From Epiperipatus broadwayi (Eukaryota; Onychophora; Udeonychophora; Euonychophora; Peripatidae), in contig JAQFVV010006197.1 of NCBI GenBank assembly GCA_028023455.1, positions 19,713,254 through 19,777,253 of the forward strand: DNA of 64,000 bases, read 5' to 3'. A model generated the notes under the pieces. That model had not been told where the DNA came from and made no database searches. It was given only the letters and a program-made list of their open reading frames with translations. Below, in pieces: positions 1-12,005 of this stretch (within the stretch, counting starts at the first letter, position 1; the number at the start of each line of letters is the position of its first letter). The position numbers were made by a program, and so were the translations under genes.

Positions 1-929
1 AGCACACACTGTAACAGCTCCTTCAATGAATATGAAAATAGTGATTAATTTCTTATCATTTAAAATATTTTGCATCATTATATATTATTACACGCCAATA
101 AAAATATTTGCAACAAGACAATAAAAAGAAAAAAAAACAGAAAATGAAACAAAGAAAGCAAAATAGAATAAAGATAACAGAAGAAAAAAAATACAGATCC
201 CTCTTTTGATGCAATACTAAAGAAGGGAAAATGAAATTCTGAATAGATATTAGTATAAAATCTAATGAATAAATAAAAGTGGACTGCACTTAATTATGCA
301 CCATTTATTTACAGATTGGTTTGTCAAACCATTCACTAATTATATGCATACAAAGAATAAGATTATACAATGTTAATATAGAATATGACTAAAAAAATCA
401 CAGATAAAAGAATTTTGGATCAGTTTCCACAGTTTAGCATCAATTTAGAATTAAAATAACTTTTATAAAATAATAATAAACAGCCATTCATAAATAAGAA
501 TGATCATTTCAATTCTAAAATAACCCTCTAGACATGAATTCGGTGATGATTATACATACCAATTACTAAAGTACATTTGTCAACATACAGACTATATTGA
601 CTCATTTGTCTATTTAATTGTTATTTTACAATGCTGTCTTTAAGTTTCCTCAGAAAACTTTTCTTTCTGAAATTTAACATCATGTCTAATTATAGTTCTC
701 AAATGTATTCTATTCTCTGCTACATCTTCCTATTGAAAATAATTGACATTACACTTTTTTAGAATGTCATATTGTAGACAAGATTTATCTTTCACATAAA
801 CATATTGCCATAAAAAACTCTTTTAGGGAGTCTTCCCTTGTTCATTTACTTTATATGTCCAAAGTAGCACATCCTACAAGCTGAAAAAAAAAACATATTG
901 ACTGGTTTTATAATCTTAATATTGTATTT
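1..929. other. AT-rich stretch, no gene seen
   Basis: I see only low-complexity AT-rich sequence with homopolymer runs. The open reading frame on the minus strand near 56-289 is almost entirely F, I, L, S and Y, as expected from reading through A-rich DNA, and matches nothing I know. Confidence 0.6.
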
Positions 930-1570
930 TTTAAATTTTATGGAACATCTTCAAATTAAACTTTTCTAATGCCTTTATATTGTGCTGATAATGTATCAAA
1001 GTTTTACTTCCATACAATAAATTAGGTAAATATGAGTTTAACCCCCAGCTAATTTAATGGCAATAATTATTTCCTGTGATCAAATATTCAATCTTTTAAC
1101 TTATTACAAGCAGCAGCAGTACATTCATGTCTGTGTTGGACCTCAGGATCTAACTTTCTACTTATAAAATTGCCAAAGTCTTTAAATTGATTTATACTCT
1201 CAATTTGATAACCATCAAAGTTAAAAGTTGTTGAGGGTTTACTTCAGTCACTGGTTGATAAAGAATTTGAATTATTTCAACATTAATTAATAAATCAAGA
1301 TCTTGAAATTTGTAATCAAAACATTAAAAACATTCCATAAATCATCTTTTGAATTGGCATATATAGTGCAATCATCAGCATATTATAAATCCAAAATCCA
1401 AGAAGATGAAGTTCTAGTTTTGCTTCTGATTCAAATTTAAAAATGTCACCATCAAACTTGTATTGTGATTTGGTCCATGTTTGATTAAGCACCTACAAAC
1501 AATTTCAAAGACCACTGTCATAAAAATTGAAAATAATGCTGGAAGAAGTATACAGCCTTATTTAATACCA
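930..1570 (-). pseudogene. Decayed LINE reverse transcriptase fragment
   Basis: Reading the minus strand in several frames gives, in the right order, pieces typical of the palm and thumb of a non-LTR retrotransposon reverse transcriptase: LFSIFMTVVFE followed by LIKHGPNHN near 1550-1470, a decayed active-site block around FIFLDF and the following Y-x-D near 1400, FDYKFQDLDLLINVE near 1300, then LLYGSKTLIHYQ and IKALEKFNL near 1000-950. In intact elements these blocks surround the catalytic FADD/YADD box and the downstream LLYGSETW motif. Many stops and frame changes separate them, so the copy is dead and old. The exact clade cannot be settled by eye; the LLYGSETW-type thumb suits RTE or CR1-like elements. 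Ends are approximate. Confidence 0.6.
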
Positions 1571-3939
1571 TATATATATATATTAATTACTAAAAATTTC
1601 AAGGTATATAACTACGATATATAAATAAAAATTATCTTTAATATATTAGAAAAAAAATAATAATTGGGCATACTTGTACAATGTGGGATAAATATATTAA
1701 GTGACATAAAGAAATAAAAAATGTTCATATACAAGATATTTGTATTCATATTAATCTATATGGTTTAAAAATACATTATAGAAAAATCAATCATTTAGTC
1801 GGAGATCAATGTTGCATTATGAAAAATAAAGCGCAAAGTACCTTGATATGAATTATGCTTACAGAGTACAACTTGGCACTACTTGTAATAAAACTATTTA
1901 TTCCTTACAAGTATTTGGATACACAAATACAAGTATTTAGATACTGATCAATACTCAGAGTAGTCTTACAGATCATGAAATGAACAAAAACATTTAGTAA
2001 AAATAATATTAACTTGAAGATGTTTTAAACTTTATATAGAAAACAAAGATTGATATTTACATGTCACAGCTACTTGTTATAATTTTATTGTTTCCTTATT
2101 AAAAAATTTCATTAAATCTATATTTGTTACCTGCAAATTGTTTATTTTTAAAAATAATCCTGTTATGTAATTAGGCATGCTGATTTCTCTGCCTGAAGAT
2201 ATGTCAAGACAATAAAATATTACAAATAAACAATGATACCTAATTAACATTTCAAAAATGATAACTTTATATCAGTGTAACCCTAAGCATTGTCTTGACT
2301 TCTTTATTTGACCAAACTAATATTTATAATGCTACTGAGTTCAATCATATCTTTTAGCAACTTAAAATAAAATCAAGTGCTAAAAATCACTGCTATTTCA
2401 ACAAACTGGTTAGACTTTTATATAAAAGCAGCTCTATAACTTTATTTTCTGGAATGTCACTTGTGACAATGTGTGGATTTATATATCAAATAGATAAGTA
2501 CTTTAGTGACATAGTTAGTAATCACAAAGACTTTTATTTCTTGTTTGAAAATGAGATAAATTTGTATAGTGATGACTGAATTTAAGATTCCCTCTGATTG
2601 ACTGAAAAGTATCTTTTACTCTATAGAATGTATCTTGTCAATTTGTACATTTATATACAAAATATATAGTTAGTATCTTCTTAGCATGAGTCATAAAGAC
2701 CTTAGAATTTGTTTAAACCATGAAGCAATATTGCATGATTAACTACTATACAATTAGTAATAAGTGAAATTGAGACTGTCCTTCACTGATAGAAAAGTAT
2801 ATATATATTTTAAAAATTATCTTCTAAATCAAACAGGTTCAATTAGTGTTGCGTGTTAATTCTACCACTCTACCTGACATGATAATGTTTTATTAATGCA
2901 GATCATGCTTGACGAAGTTTCCAATCACTTTTTATATATAGAAAATTTAAGTAATAACTTGTTGTTTTTTTTTTAAAAAAAAGCTCTTAATAAATTGTTA
3001 TAAATAGACATAATAAATGAATGATTTCAGGATTAAAAAAAAAAATTCGGATAAAAATAATACTAATATATATATATTAAAACACTAATTATTAATATTT
3101 TTTTCATCTATTCTATAAAGCACATTAACCAAGGTATTCTTAAAGTACTACAACATTAAAAATGTGATTAATATTTAATCATAATATAATAACAATTTGG
3201 TGTGATGTTCACTACTCAAAGTTGATTGAGTATAGAAGATCTATTCAATATATATATTTACTGAACTAATAACTGATCCTGGAATATTTAGCTCTTAAGA
3301 TTGCTTCTCTACGACTATATTAAGCAGTAAAGAATTAAAAATAGTTGATGACAGTCTATTGGGAAGTCATATAAAATTCAAGAATTACTGTGATGAGCTG
3401 AGCATAACAATTGTTCAATTTATGGAGAATTTATTTTTGACTTTGTTATACCCTCAACATTAAGTAATGTTTTCTAAGTGAAGAGATCATTCTGGTGAGT
3501 AGCCCTGGATTTTGAGATATTCCATCATCATATGATCATTTTTCATTTTCAGAGACTATGATCCTTATCTCTTTATTTCCAGTGTGACTACCTCTTGTAT
3601 CATATTAGATTTTATATTAACAAGTTAATTTGCTTTAACTAAGTGCTCACTAAGGTGAAGTTCAGTTTCCACAAGAAACAATTAGTTTCACATACTAATG
3701 CATGCTACTTATAGAGTGGGCGGAAGTAAGACTCAAATCTTATAATAGATTTGAACAAGCAGATGGAAGAATGAGACAATGTTTCAGAAGAAAAAAAAAA
3801 ACATCTGCTGATCTACAGATAGTTAAAAGGTATCCTGTTTTGAAAAAAAATTAACGAAATCTGACTGGAGTCAATATAATGAATAATAAATGGAAAATTA
3901 GTATAACCTTCCAATTTCCTTCTTTCTATGATAACTTTT
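1571..3939. other. AT-rich stretch, no gene seen
   Basis: No coding signal found. Short AT microsatellites occur at about 1571-1584 and 3068-3080. Segments around 2490-2640 and 2680-2800 look like a weak, diverged two-copy duplication sharing the end CTGA(A/T)AGAAAAGTAT-like text, but the match is too poor to call firmly. Confidence 0.5.
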
Positions 3940-5470
3940 TTTTTAAAAATCATAACAGCATCTGCTAAACAGATTGACTCTTGAGATTATCAAAAACAAT
4001 TCATTCCACATTGGAACAAAACAAGAAGTATTTTTTATAGACAATATTTGCCTACAAAAGATCTGGAAATTGCTGACAAACTTATCAATGTTATGAAGCT
4101 AGGAAAAAAAAGTGAAGAGACAGAATAAAAGTAGAAGTTTTCAAGACCTAATCAATAGACTCAAGCACTTTAATTCAAGTTTTGGTGGATATAAAAGCAG
4201 TTTTAAAACAACTACTACTTGGATAAAACAAGAAAAAGTATTATTAAAGTAGAACTGTGTGTTCACTTTCATAGTGTTTTTCTAATATCAAAACAATAAA
4301 AGTAGTAGATACTGGTGAACTTGAACATCCCCTCAACTATCTTAAATGAGACAAAGTTCCATGAACAGATAGCATATTTTCAGAATTTCTAAAAAAAAAT
4401 TTAAGACCTACAGATAAAGAATGGATGGTAAATCTATTAGCAAAAAAAAAAAAAAGAGGTTATAGGTATCTTAAAATAAATCCAATAATGATTCAAAAAA
4501 TTATCAGCCTGTGTGACTTGTAAGCTGCTTAAAAGAATTACATTACCAAGAATTCTGACAATAGATGAGAGCCATCTATTTGTAGATGAGAAAAAAGCTG
4601 TTGTGAATAAAATTTACTTTCAATAACTTTAACCGCAACATATATATACCATAGTTCTTTTCCTGAAGATGATGGAAATAGTCCAATATAAAAATACAAA
4701 TATATAGTTCTGTTTGGAAAACAGTATTCTAAAAGTTTCTGAAAATCTTAAATGCAGGAAAATGGTTAATTTGGTTAATTTACATGTGAACATCTCCAAT
4801 AAAAACTTTTAATTGATACTAAATATTAACCATAGTAAATACAAAATTTTAAAGAACAGTCTAACATAGAATTTAATTCTCCCACCTACTTTATTTAATA
4901 TATTCATCAGTGATCTTCCAGTAAAAAAAAATATAGTAAATTCATCTGTGCTGATAACAGTGTTTTTGACTTTATGGGAAAACATCCTTCCCAGAAATAG
5001 AAGTCTCTCAATAAGAATATGAAAAGTTTGGAATTTTTTTTAAAGAGGGGGTCTTATTCCTAATCCAATAGATATAAACAACAATGAAACATTTTTGTAA
5101 TTTGAATACAATATTTTGTAATAACAGAATGAAACTCACCCCAATCCGATACTGCTTAGGAGTGACCTGAGAACATACCTTACCTTATTTTCCTTTAAAA
5201 TAATCTCTAGGAATAATCTTCTGGAAAACTGACTAGAACTACCTGGAGATGTAATGCATGTACTTTAGGGTCAGCTTCCTTAACTATAGCATATAACTTC
5301 TGGTAAATATTGTGTCCTCTTTGGAGAAAAAATATTCACACTAAAATTTCAATCAGATACACAATTGAATATAAGCTTGGAAAATATTACTGGAATATTT
5401 AATCCTACCCCATTCAAATAGCTTACTGTTCATTCACATACATTTCTATTAAATATCAGTAGTTTCCTTA
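3940..5470 (+). pseudogene. Decayed Jockey/CR1-like LINE reverse transcriptase
   Basis: The plus strand carries, across shifting frames, a colinear series of blocks found in Jockey/CR1-type LINE polymerases. FIPHWNK near 4000 corresponds to the linker between endonuclease and RT. CKLLKRITLPRI near 4520 matches the YKLLERII block of RT region 2. LSPTLFN-like text near 4880 and a KFICADDS-like active site near 4940-4960 follow, then SLNKNMKSLE near 5010 and an NP-x(8-10)-F block near 5060-5100. The segment RYC-LGVT near 5150, RNNLLEKL near 5220 and TTWRCNA near 5250 match the thumb region. Poly-A runs and many stops break it. No intact frame longer than about 60 codons remains. Known families with this layout encode an APE endonuclease upstream, which is not recognisable here. 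Confidence 0.6.
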
Positions 5471-5735
5471 TACAAAATATAAAAAAAAACCAGTTAAGTA
5501 GATCAGATTTGTCAATAACTCAAGACAGTTTGTCATTTAGACTCATTTCAAACCAAGATTCCCTTTTCAGTTATTCAACCAAGAGTCTATTATCAGAGAA
5601 ACATACTATAAAAAGTGGACTTCTTATGAAATTCCACCCACCTACCCCTTCAGATTCAGCCATAAAGTAACTGAATTTTTTCCTAAACAGTAATTAGATC
5701 TCATTAATAGATTCAGGATAATCCATAGACATTGC

Positions 5736-6352
5736 AACTATTTGTTTGTAATAATGTGAAAGGTTAAAAACCTTCGAAAGATGCACTTTAAACATGCTTA
5801 TATGACAGCCAATCAGATGTAATAATGACTGCACGTGGAACTCTTAATTCTAAAACACAAGCCAGAACTATAAGAAAAAGATAGAACCCACCTTCTTCAA
5901 TGCTTAAATTTATATATAGATAAGCCTTTCACATTATTACAATGTTATCTGCTTGTGCTTAATAAATTTGATATATTTACATTTGTTACTATCGTTTCAT
6001 TAGATTTGAAAATTGCTTCATAGCAGATCGAAAGATTTCATGTTGTTTATTTATATATAATATTTGGTGAATTAAATGTGAAGGTATTTTAAGCTTCACA
6101 CTGTTAGTTTGAAATGCTTGAGTCTGGCTTATTTATATATAAATTTAAGCATAGAAGAAGGTGGGTCCCATCTTTATCCTATAGTTCTGGCTTGTTTTAG
6201 AATTAAGAGTTCCAGGTGCAGTCATTATTACATCTGATTGGGTGTCACATAAGCATGTTTAAAGTGCATCTTTTGAAGGTTTTAGCCTTTCACATTATTA
6301 CAATGTTATCTACTTGCATTTAATAAATTTGATATATTTAACTATCTGTTTG
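5736..6352. repeat. Repeat family B foldback between imperfect 13-bp direct repeats
   Basis: An inverted duplication: the segment from about 5749 to 5920 reappears in reverse complement at about 6126-6301, including blocks such as AATCAGATGTAATAATGACTG and AAGAAGGTGGG. The right arm is followed by a tail of about 38 nt (6302-6339), and a second copy of the same arm end plus tail lies in the centre at 5923-5981. AACTATTTGTTTG at 5736-5748 and AACTATCTGTTTG at 6340-6352 match at 12 of 13 positions and look like a target-site duplication. Related sequence occurs at 27.68-27.9 and 28.02-28.11 kb, so this is a dispersed family. No coding potential seen. Confidence 0.65.
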
Positions 6353-8447
6353 ATAAATTGAATTTAACAATTGTCCTAGATAAATATACACAAATCATAA
6401 ATCACATAATTAATGACTGTTAAATCTATAGTTACAGTAGAACATTTTCAGTGATTTTATTTCCTGGTTGGAATTTCAACAAATTCCTTCATAATATTTT
6501 GTAAATAGTTGGCTGTCTAACAAATAAAATTTATATGCTAAATAAATAAATATGTTTTAATTTTATTCAAATATAAATTTTGGTCTACCCTTAAAAAAAT
6601 TTTCATACTTTTAATGATAACAAATTACAATCCCTTAGAATATAATCTAAAAAGAAATACTTTCTAAGAAAACAAAGTATGCTTAAATTGTCTTTATTCT
6701 AAATTCATAAAAAATCAGGATGATATACGTTTATGGACGAATTTCTGATGCATTCCAACCGAGCTATTAAAATCATGTAAACAAAGCACATGAATTTTGA
6801 AAAAAAATGAAAGATGCAAAAGAATGCTGCTATTTCCTACCTAACATTATCCTATTAGATGTATATTTTAAAAGTATTATTTATTCCGACAATAATTTTA
6901 ATATAAATTTTTTATTACATCAAAAATAAATGAAGAATATATAAAATTGGATCCTACAGTGATATGTAAAATACTTTTGCTCACTTGGTTTTTAAGAATT
7001 TCGCCCATAACATCTGTCCTAATTGTTTGAAGTATCTTAGTTAAATAGCATTTTATTAAGCCAAGTACAATATTTCAATTCTAAAAATAATATTTTTAAT
7101 TTTAATTATTGTTAAAACAGTTACAAAAAAAGAGACGTTAATTAAGGGACGTTAATTAACTATCTATCAGAAGTCACCTTGAACAATCTTTTCAGGTGTT
7201 AAATTTAATAGATCTGCAGTAATGCCAATTTCGCACAGATAGACTTCTCATTCTCATAATATTGCACATATTTCCTCTCTAGAATAGAAAAAAAACTTCA
7301 AATAATTCATTGCAGTTTTAAATAAACGTTCTTATTGGAAAGTTCAACTCATATTTTGAAATTTTGTTAAAGTTACTCATTTCCATAAGCAATAAAATGG
7401 ATTTAAGTAATACAAACTGTAGATTAATAGCAAACTTCAAAATCAAAAAAAGGTATTTTTAATATAAAAAATAATGATTATCACTGTTTAAAACATTAAA
7501 TAAATAAATGTGTAATTAATTGTTCATGTGATATTCAAGTATACAAATGACAGATTGAACATAACTGTTTTATTTAAGTGTCTCAACTAATTTTTTTTTT
7601 TTCACTTTACTCAGGTGAGAATAGAATTTTTAACACTACTGCTGCATTGAACCATACACAGCTTTTTTTACATTTAAACCAAAAGCGTTTCTTTACATCA
7701 TAGATAAAAAATATTCTTTCATTTGTCAATTCAACAATATACAAAAACTAATAACCACATATTGTAGGGATTTAATTCAATAATCTTGAATGCACTGCAC
7801 GTTTGTAGTGCATCTGTTGATACAGTAAAAATACATACAAAAATTAAACATTTCAAAAAGAAAAAAAAAGTGAATGATTCAAACTTTCTTCGCATCAATC
7901 AAATATTTTGAAGTGAAGTCCTCATTCTTTCCTGTCATTTAAAAAAAACACAATAATCATCAAATGTTTAAATATCTATTGCTGCCTATTTGTGATAATA
8001 TTTTTATAAATTGTATTTTAATAAATTTAACAATCAGAATAGATAAACAAAATTCTGAACAGATGGTGTTTTAAAACTTTATTTCTGTAAAAAAAGTAAT
8101 CATTAAAAAAAAACAAAAAAACATCATTTATCAAATCATATTACTCACAGTCAAAGTATTTTTTATTTATAAAATTTTACCATAAACATTTTTGAATATG
8201 GTAAACATTATTTATAATATCAAACTTTTGAAAAAAGTTAACAAATATGACTCAGAATAATTAATAACAAATAAATAAGGATTTATTAAAACGGCAGGAT
8301 GTATATAATAATTGTTTGTTTTAATAAAAATTGTTCTATAAATTCATTTCTGAGAAAGTGCAAAAATCAAAACACACATTCTAGACAGTTAACTGTATAC
8401 AAAACAAAAAGTATCACAATATCTTGAAAAATATTTCTGTAAATTAC
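6353..8447. other. AT-rich stretch, no gene seen
   Basis: Nothing beyond poly-A and poly-T runs. A short repeated GGGACGTTAATTAA-like doublet occurs near 7133-7160. Confidence 0.55.
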
Positions 8448-8862
8448 AATATAAAAATATTCATTATTGGATAGTCTCTAGTCTAATGAATGACTAATAA
8501 TAATTATTAATACACTTCCATTAAGAGGTTTGAGTCAAACTTGTGAGGGCAGCATGTTTGACATTTATCAATTAAACTGTAGTAATTTGCTATCTACATA
8601 TGTGTATTGAACAATGACAATGATAATCTGGGTCAACTAATGGGTGCTGGTTCAGCATAAAATGTGCATTGAGTATAATAGATGTTTTTCACATGTCCTT
8701 GGCAACATGTTTATGATTGCATCCCCTCACATGTTAAAAGTGGATAGAAACCAGTTCCCTACTTTGCATGAGAGTGGTGTAGTGAAAATTATGCTACAAA
8801 AATATTATTCATTATTGGATAATCTCTAGTAAAATAAACGACTAATAAAAATTACTAATATC
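8448..8862. repeat. Direct repeats flanking a family A fragment
   Basis: A block of about 55-60 bp containing TATTCATTATTGGATA occurs at about 8455-8513 and again at 8803-8862 in the same orientation. Between them, 8622-8700 reads like a reverse-oriented fragment of repeat family A (GATAATCTGGGTCAACTAAT, GTGCTGGTTCAGCA). The 61-codon open frame across this piece is therefore repeat-derived and not a gene. Confidence 0.5.
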
Positions 8863-9022
8863 ACAATATTTTATTTTTTGTGTTTAATTTTTTTTTTAAT
8901 GTCATTTTGAAATCTTCCATAAATACTTTGAAAATTTTCAAATAATGTAAAAAAAAAAAAAGATTTAAAAAATTATTTTAAAAGTAAATGTTTCTAATTA
9001 ATTTTTGAACAATTATATATAT

Positions 9023-9988
9023 ACCTGGGTCTTGTTTTACGTGATAGATAGGTTCCTCAGAAAACACGCGCAAACAAAATCGTGCAAAAATAGACGTAAC
9101 TTACCTTGAAAAAGGGGGGATATGGACTGTGATTTTTCAAAAATCATGTAAAAGCAAAGCACCAACGTAAAATTACTTTAAAATTTGAACAAAAAAAAAA
9201 AAATAAGGAAATAAAATATGACTAATAAAAAATTTCAAATTTGAAAAAAATTGATACAAGACAAACTTTTTTTAACTATAATATTTAATTTTATTCAAAA
9301 CAATATATTTTTATGCATAATTTACAGTAATTTATATTTTTTTATACACGTTTTAATTATTATCACTATTTTCCGGTAAACAGGTTCATTTGCAAACTGA
9401 TAAAAAAATCACATTCTTCACAAGATGAAATACAACTAGCACCAACGTCACTCTCATGTTGTGTTAATTAATGGTTTTCTGGTGACAATGTAATTAGTAA
9501 TTAATCTAACAACTAAAAATTAAATTCTTATTTTTGTCTTTAATTTTCAATTTTAATTGTGCCCACTGCTATTATTCACCCTTTAAAAATAAACTTGCGG
9601 ACACTAAATGATTAATAATTGATTACGTTCTTTTTTAAAAAGCAAAAACAGAATGTGATTTAAAATGCAAAATTAACATGCGCAATGTTTGAACAAATTT
9701 ACATTATAATCTTATAAAATTTAATGTGTGTATACATAAAATGTGGAAATCATGATTGTAACTTCATTATTGCATAAAATTTTACTATTATAAAGCACTG
9801 AAAATATTGAAATTACTAAGATGAAAGTCGAATTCCAATAATGTGCTATTACTTTCAATATGATGTAAGTGCATGAAATTTATTATTTAAAGTAATAGCA
9901 CATTATCGGAGTTCGACTTCCGGTATAATGTGAATCGCATAACTTCAAAATCGTGTTAAATAAATCTATGTAAAAAGAGACCCAGGTG
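9023..9988. mobile_element. MITE family C, copy 1 (TIR CCTGGGTCT, TA target)
   Basis: The left end reads TATACCTGGGTCTTGTTTTA and the right end is AAGAGACCCAGGTGTA, so the termini are inverted repeats of about 15-20 bp ending at a TA dinucleotide. A second copy at 38195-39265 aligns along its length, sharing GATAGGTTCC, CAGAAAAC, a long AT-rich middle, and CATAACTTCAAAATCG near the right end. TA target duplications are typical of Tc1/mariner-like and some other DNA transposons. No transposase is encoded, so it is non-autonomous. The first two bases of the left terminus (CA in copy 2) appear lost here. Confidence 0.75.
9824..9922. repeat. Hairpin insertion unique to MITE C copy 1
   Basis: Arms of about 32 nt, GAAAGTCGAATTCCAATAAT at the left and its near-complement ATTATCGGAGTTCGACTTC at the right, enclose a spacer of about 33 nt. 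The other copy of MITE C lacks this block at the equivalent place, so it is either a small foldback inserted into this copy or a segment deleted from copy 2. Confidence 0.6.
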
Positions 9989-11384
9989 TATCTACCAAGT
10001 GCTAATTAGTACTAATTTTTCTGAAAAATTATGTATTATATCTATTTCATAAAATAACTTGATTAAAAAGAATTACATAAATAAGTAAAATCTAGATATA
10101 AGTTAGCAAGTTAGTAAATTAAAAAGTATATTAATTTATTTTTAATTCTTTTATTTTGCCTACTTTTTACAGTCTCTTTCGGGTGAAATCTCCAATTTTT
10201 TATTTTAACTAATAAGCCTTAATTCTGTATATTTTCAAACTTTTTAAATTATTTCTTAGACATATAAGTTTGAAAATAAAAACTATTCTTTTAAAAATAA
10301 TATTTCAATTTTGCAAATATAAAAAAAAACAAAAGTAAAATGCATAATCAGAACAATAACTTTTATCCTTTCACAATTTCCAATAGAAATGTATTTGAAG
10401 TGAAATAACATCTATTTGAATTTCATTTCTAACAATAAAATTATGTTTTAAAATTTTAAATAACACTTATAATTATTTTTTTAAAAAACAACAACAGCTA
10501 CAATGATTATAAATCATTTCTGTTTCAGCCAATCACAACTTCCTGCTTTACATCATTATATTTTTTAATATGTATTTTTCAAAAAGCAACTATTTTCAAA
10601 TATAATCTGAGTCTAATATCACATTCTTACCAAAAACAAATATTTCACAAATATTTTGCAAAACTAATCACAAATATATAAACATACTACAGAAAGTATA
10701 TAACCTTCATTTATAAGATTTAATAAAAGATGACCACACATAATCACAGTGAGTACTTTAAAAACCAAGCTAATTCTGACCTTTTGTATTAAGTTCTCTG
10801 CCTCATACTAATATCTTAAGATTTTTTTAAAATTAATAATTCAATATATATTTTAGTTGTAGTTTTTAGCATCAAATGAATGCAAACCTGGCAAATGAAA
10901 GTTATAGGTGGATGCAAAAGAATGAATTTAAGCTGAGCAAAAAAAAAAAAAAAATGAAGAGATCAAAAACTACCATCAAAATAAATTGACTTGTAGTGGA
11001 TTGCTTTTTTTTTAAAACAAATATTTTAATAATGATAAATGAATTGCATATATTTATTTTAGAGTTAAATTTCTTAAAAGTTCAGAAAATATAAAATTGC
11101 AGTAAAATGTCCATATTTCAAACAAGTACAATTATATAATATGAGTATTTGTGCTGCCAAGTTAGAAAAAGTAACTTTTTATTAGTTATATGCTGATGAT
11201 TTTCTTGATGATAAAAGACAGCCTCAGTTGCTACTTATTTTCATCTAAAAATATTTCTTAATACATCAATTTACTGAAAAACAATGTAGAAAAATTTACA
11301 GTGCAGCCACAATATCCTTTATATTTTGTTCCAGAGCCTTCTTTACATGTATCACATATGGTGAATAATAGTTCATATTTTGTT
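9989..11384. other. AT-rich stretch, no gene seen
   Basis: Only AT-rich sequence with poly-A and poly-T runs; no recognisable repeat or coding block. Confidence 0.5.
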
Positions 11385-12005
11385 TATAAGCTTTGATTAC
11401 AATCCAATACATATTGTTTACAACACTGATCAAGAAGGTTTACTAAATTTATTTGTATCAATAATTTCAATATCTGCAGGTCAAGTTGCAATCTTTAGTG
11501 TCTTTATGAAGATATGGGACCATAAATAAAGGTGGGTTTCCACCTTTATTGTTAAAAGAAAGTTGCCTTGAAAACAGTTGAGATTGTTGATTGTTACTGA
11601 TATTGTCTAGCTGTTGACTGATTTTAATAATTATTCATAAACCCATTTAGACTTGAACATCATTACACTTATTATTTAAGTAATACTTTGGGTGCAATTT
11701 GAAAATTATAATTGCAGTTTGTAATGTTATAATTGATTGTTTATTAGTTTGCATTCAATACAGATTATATTTACCTGTTTAAGAAGGTTTATTTACAGTT
11801 TTTTGTATCAATCAATAATTTCAATCTCTGTGGTAAAGTTGCAATCTTTGGTATCTGCATAAAAGATATTGGTACATAAATAAAGATAGAATTCCACCTT
11901 TATTGTTAAAAGGAAGTTGCCTTGACAACAAAGTGAAATTGATTGTTACTGACTGATATTGGGACTGTCTAAAATATTGACTGAGTTTAATGATTATACT
12001 GTAAG
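11385..12005 (+). repeat. Repeat family G, two tandem diverged copies
   Basis: Two consecutive units share GAAGGTTTA, TTTGTATCAATAATTTCAAT, AAGTTGCAATCTTT, CCACCTTTATTGTTAAAAG and AAGTTGCCTTGA. The first runs to about 11640 and the second from about 11660 to 12000, a period near 350 bp. A third copy lies at 18520-18800. No open frame of note is present and the family is unidentified. Confidence 0.6.

Noticed and set aside
8644-8829. 61-codon plus-strand frame with ordinary-looking composition
   Set aside because: The first half is a reverse-oriented fragment of repeat family A and the end is one of a pair of direct repeats.
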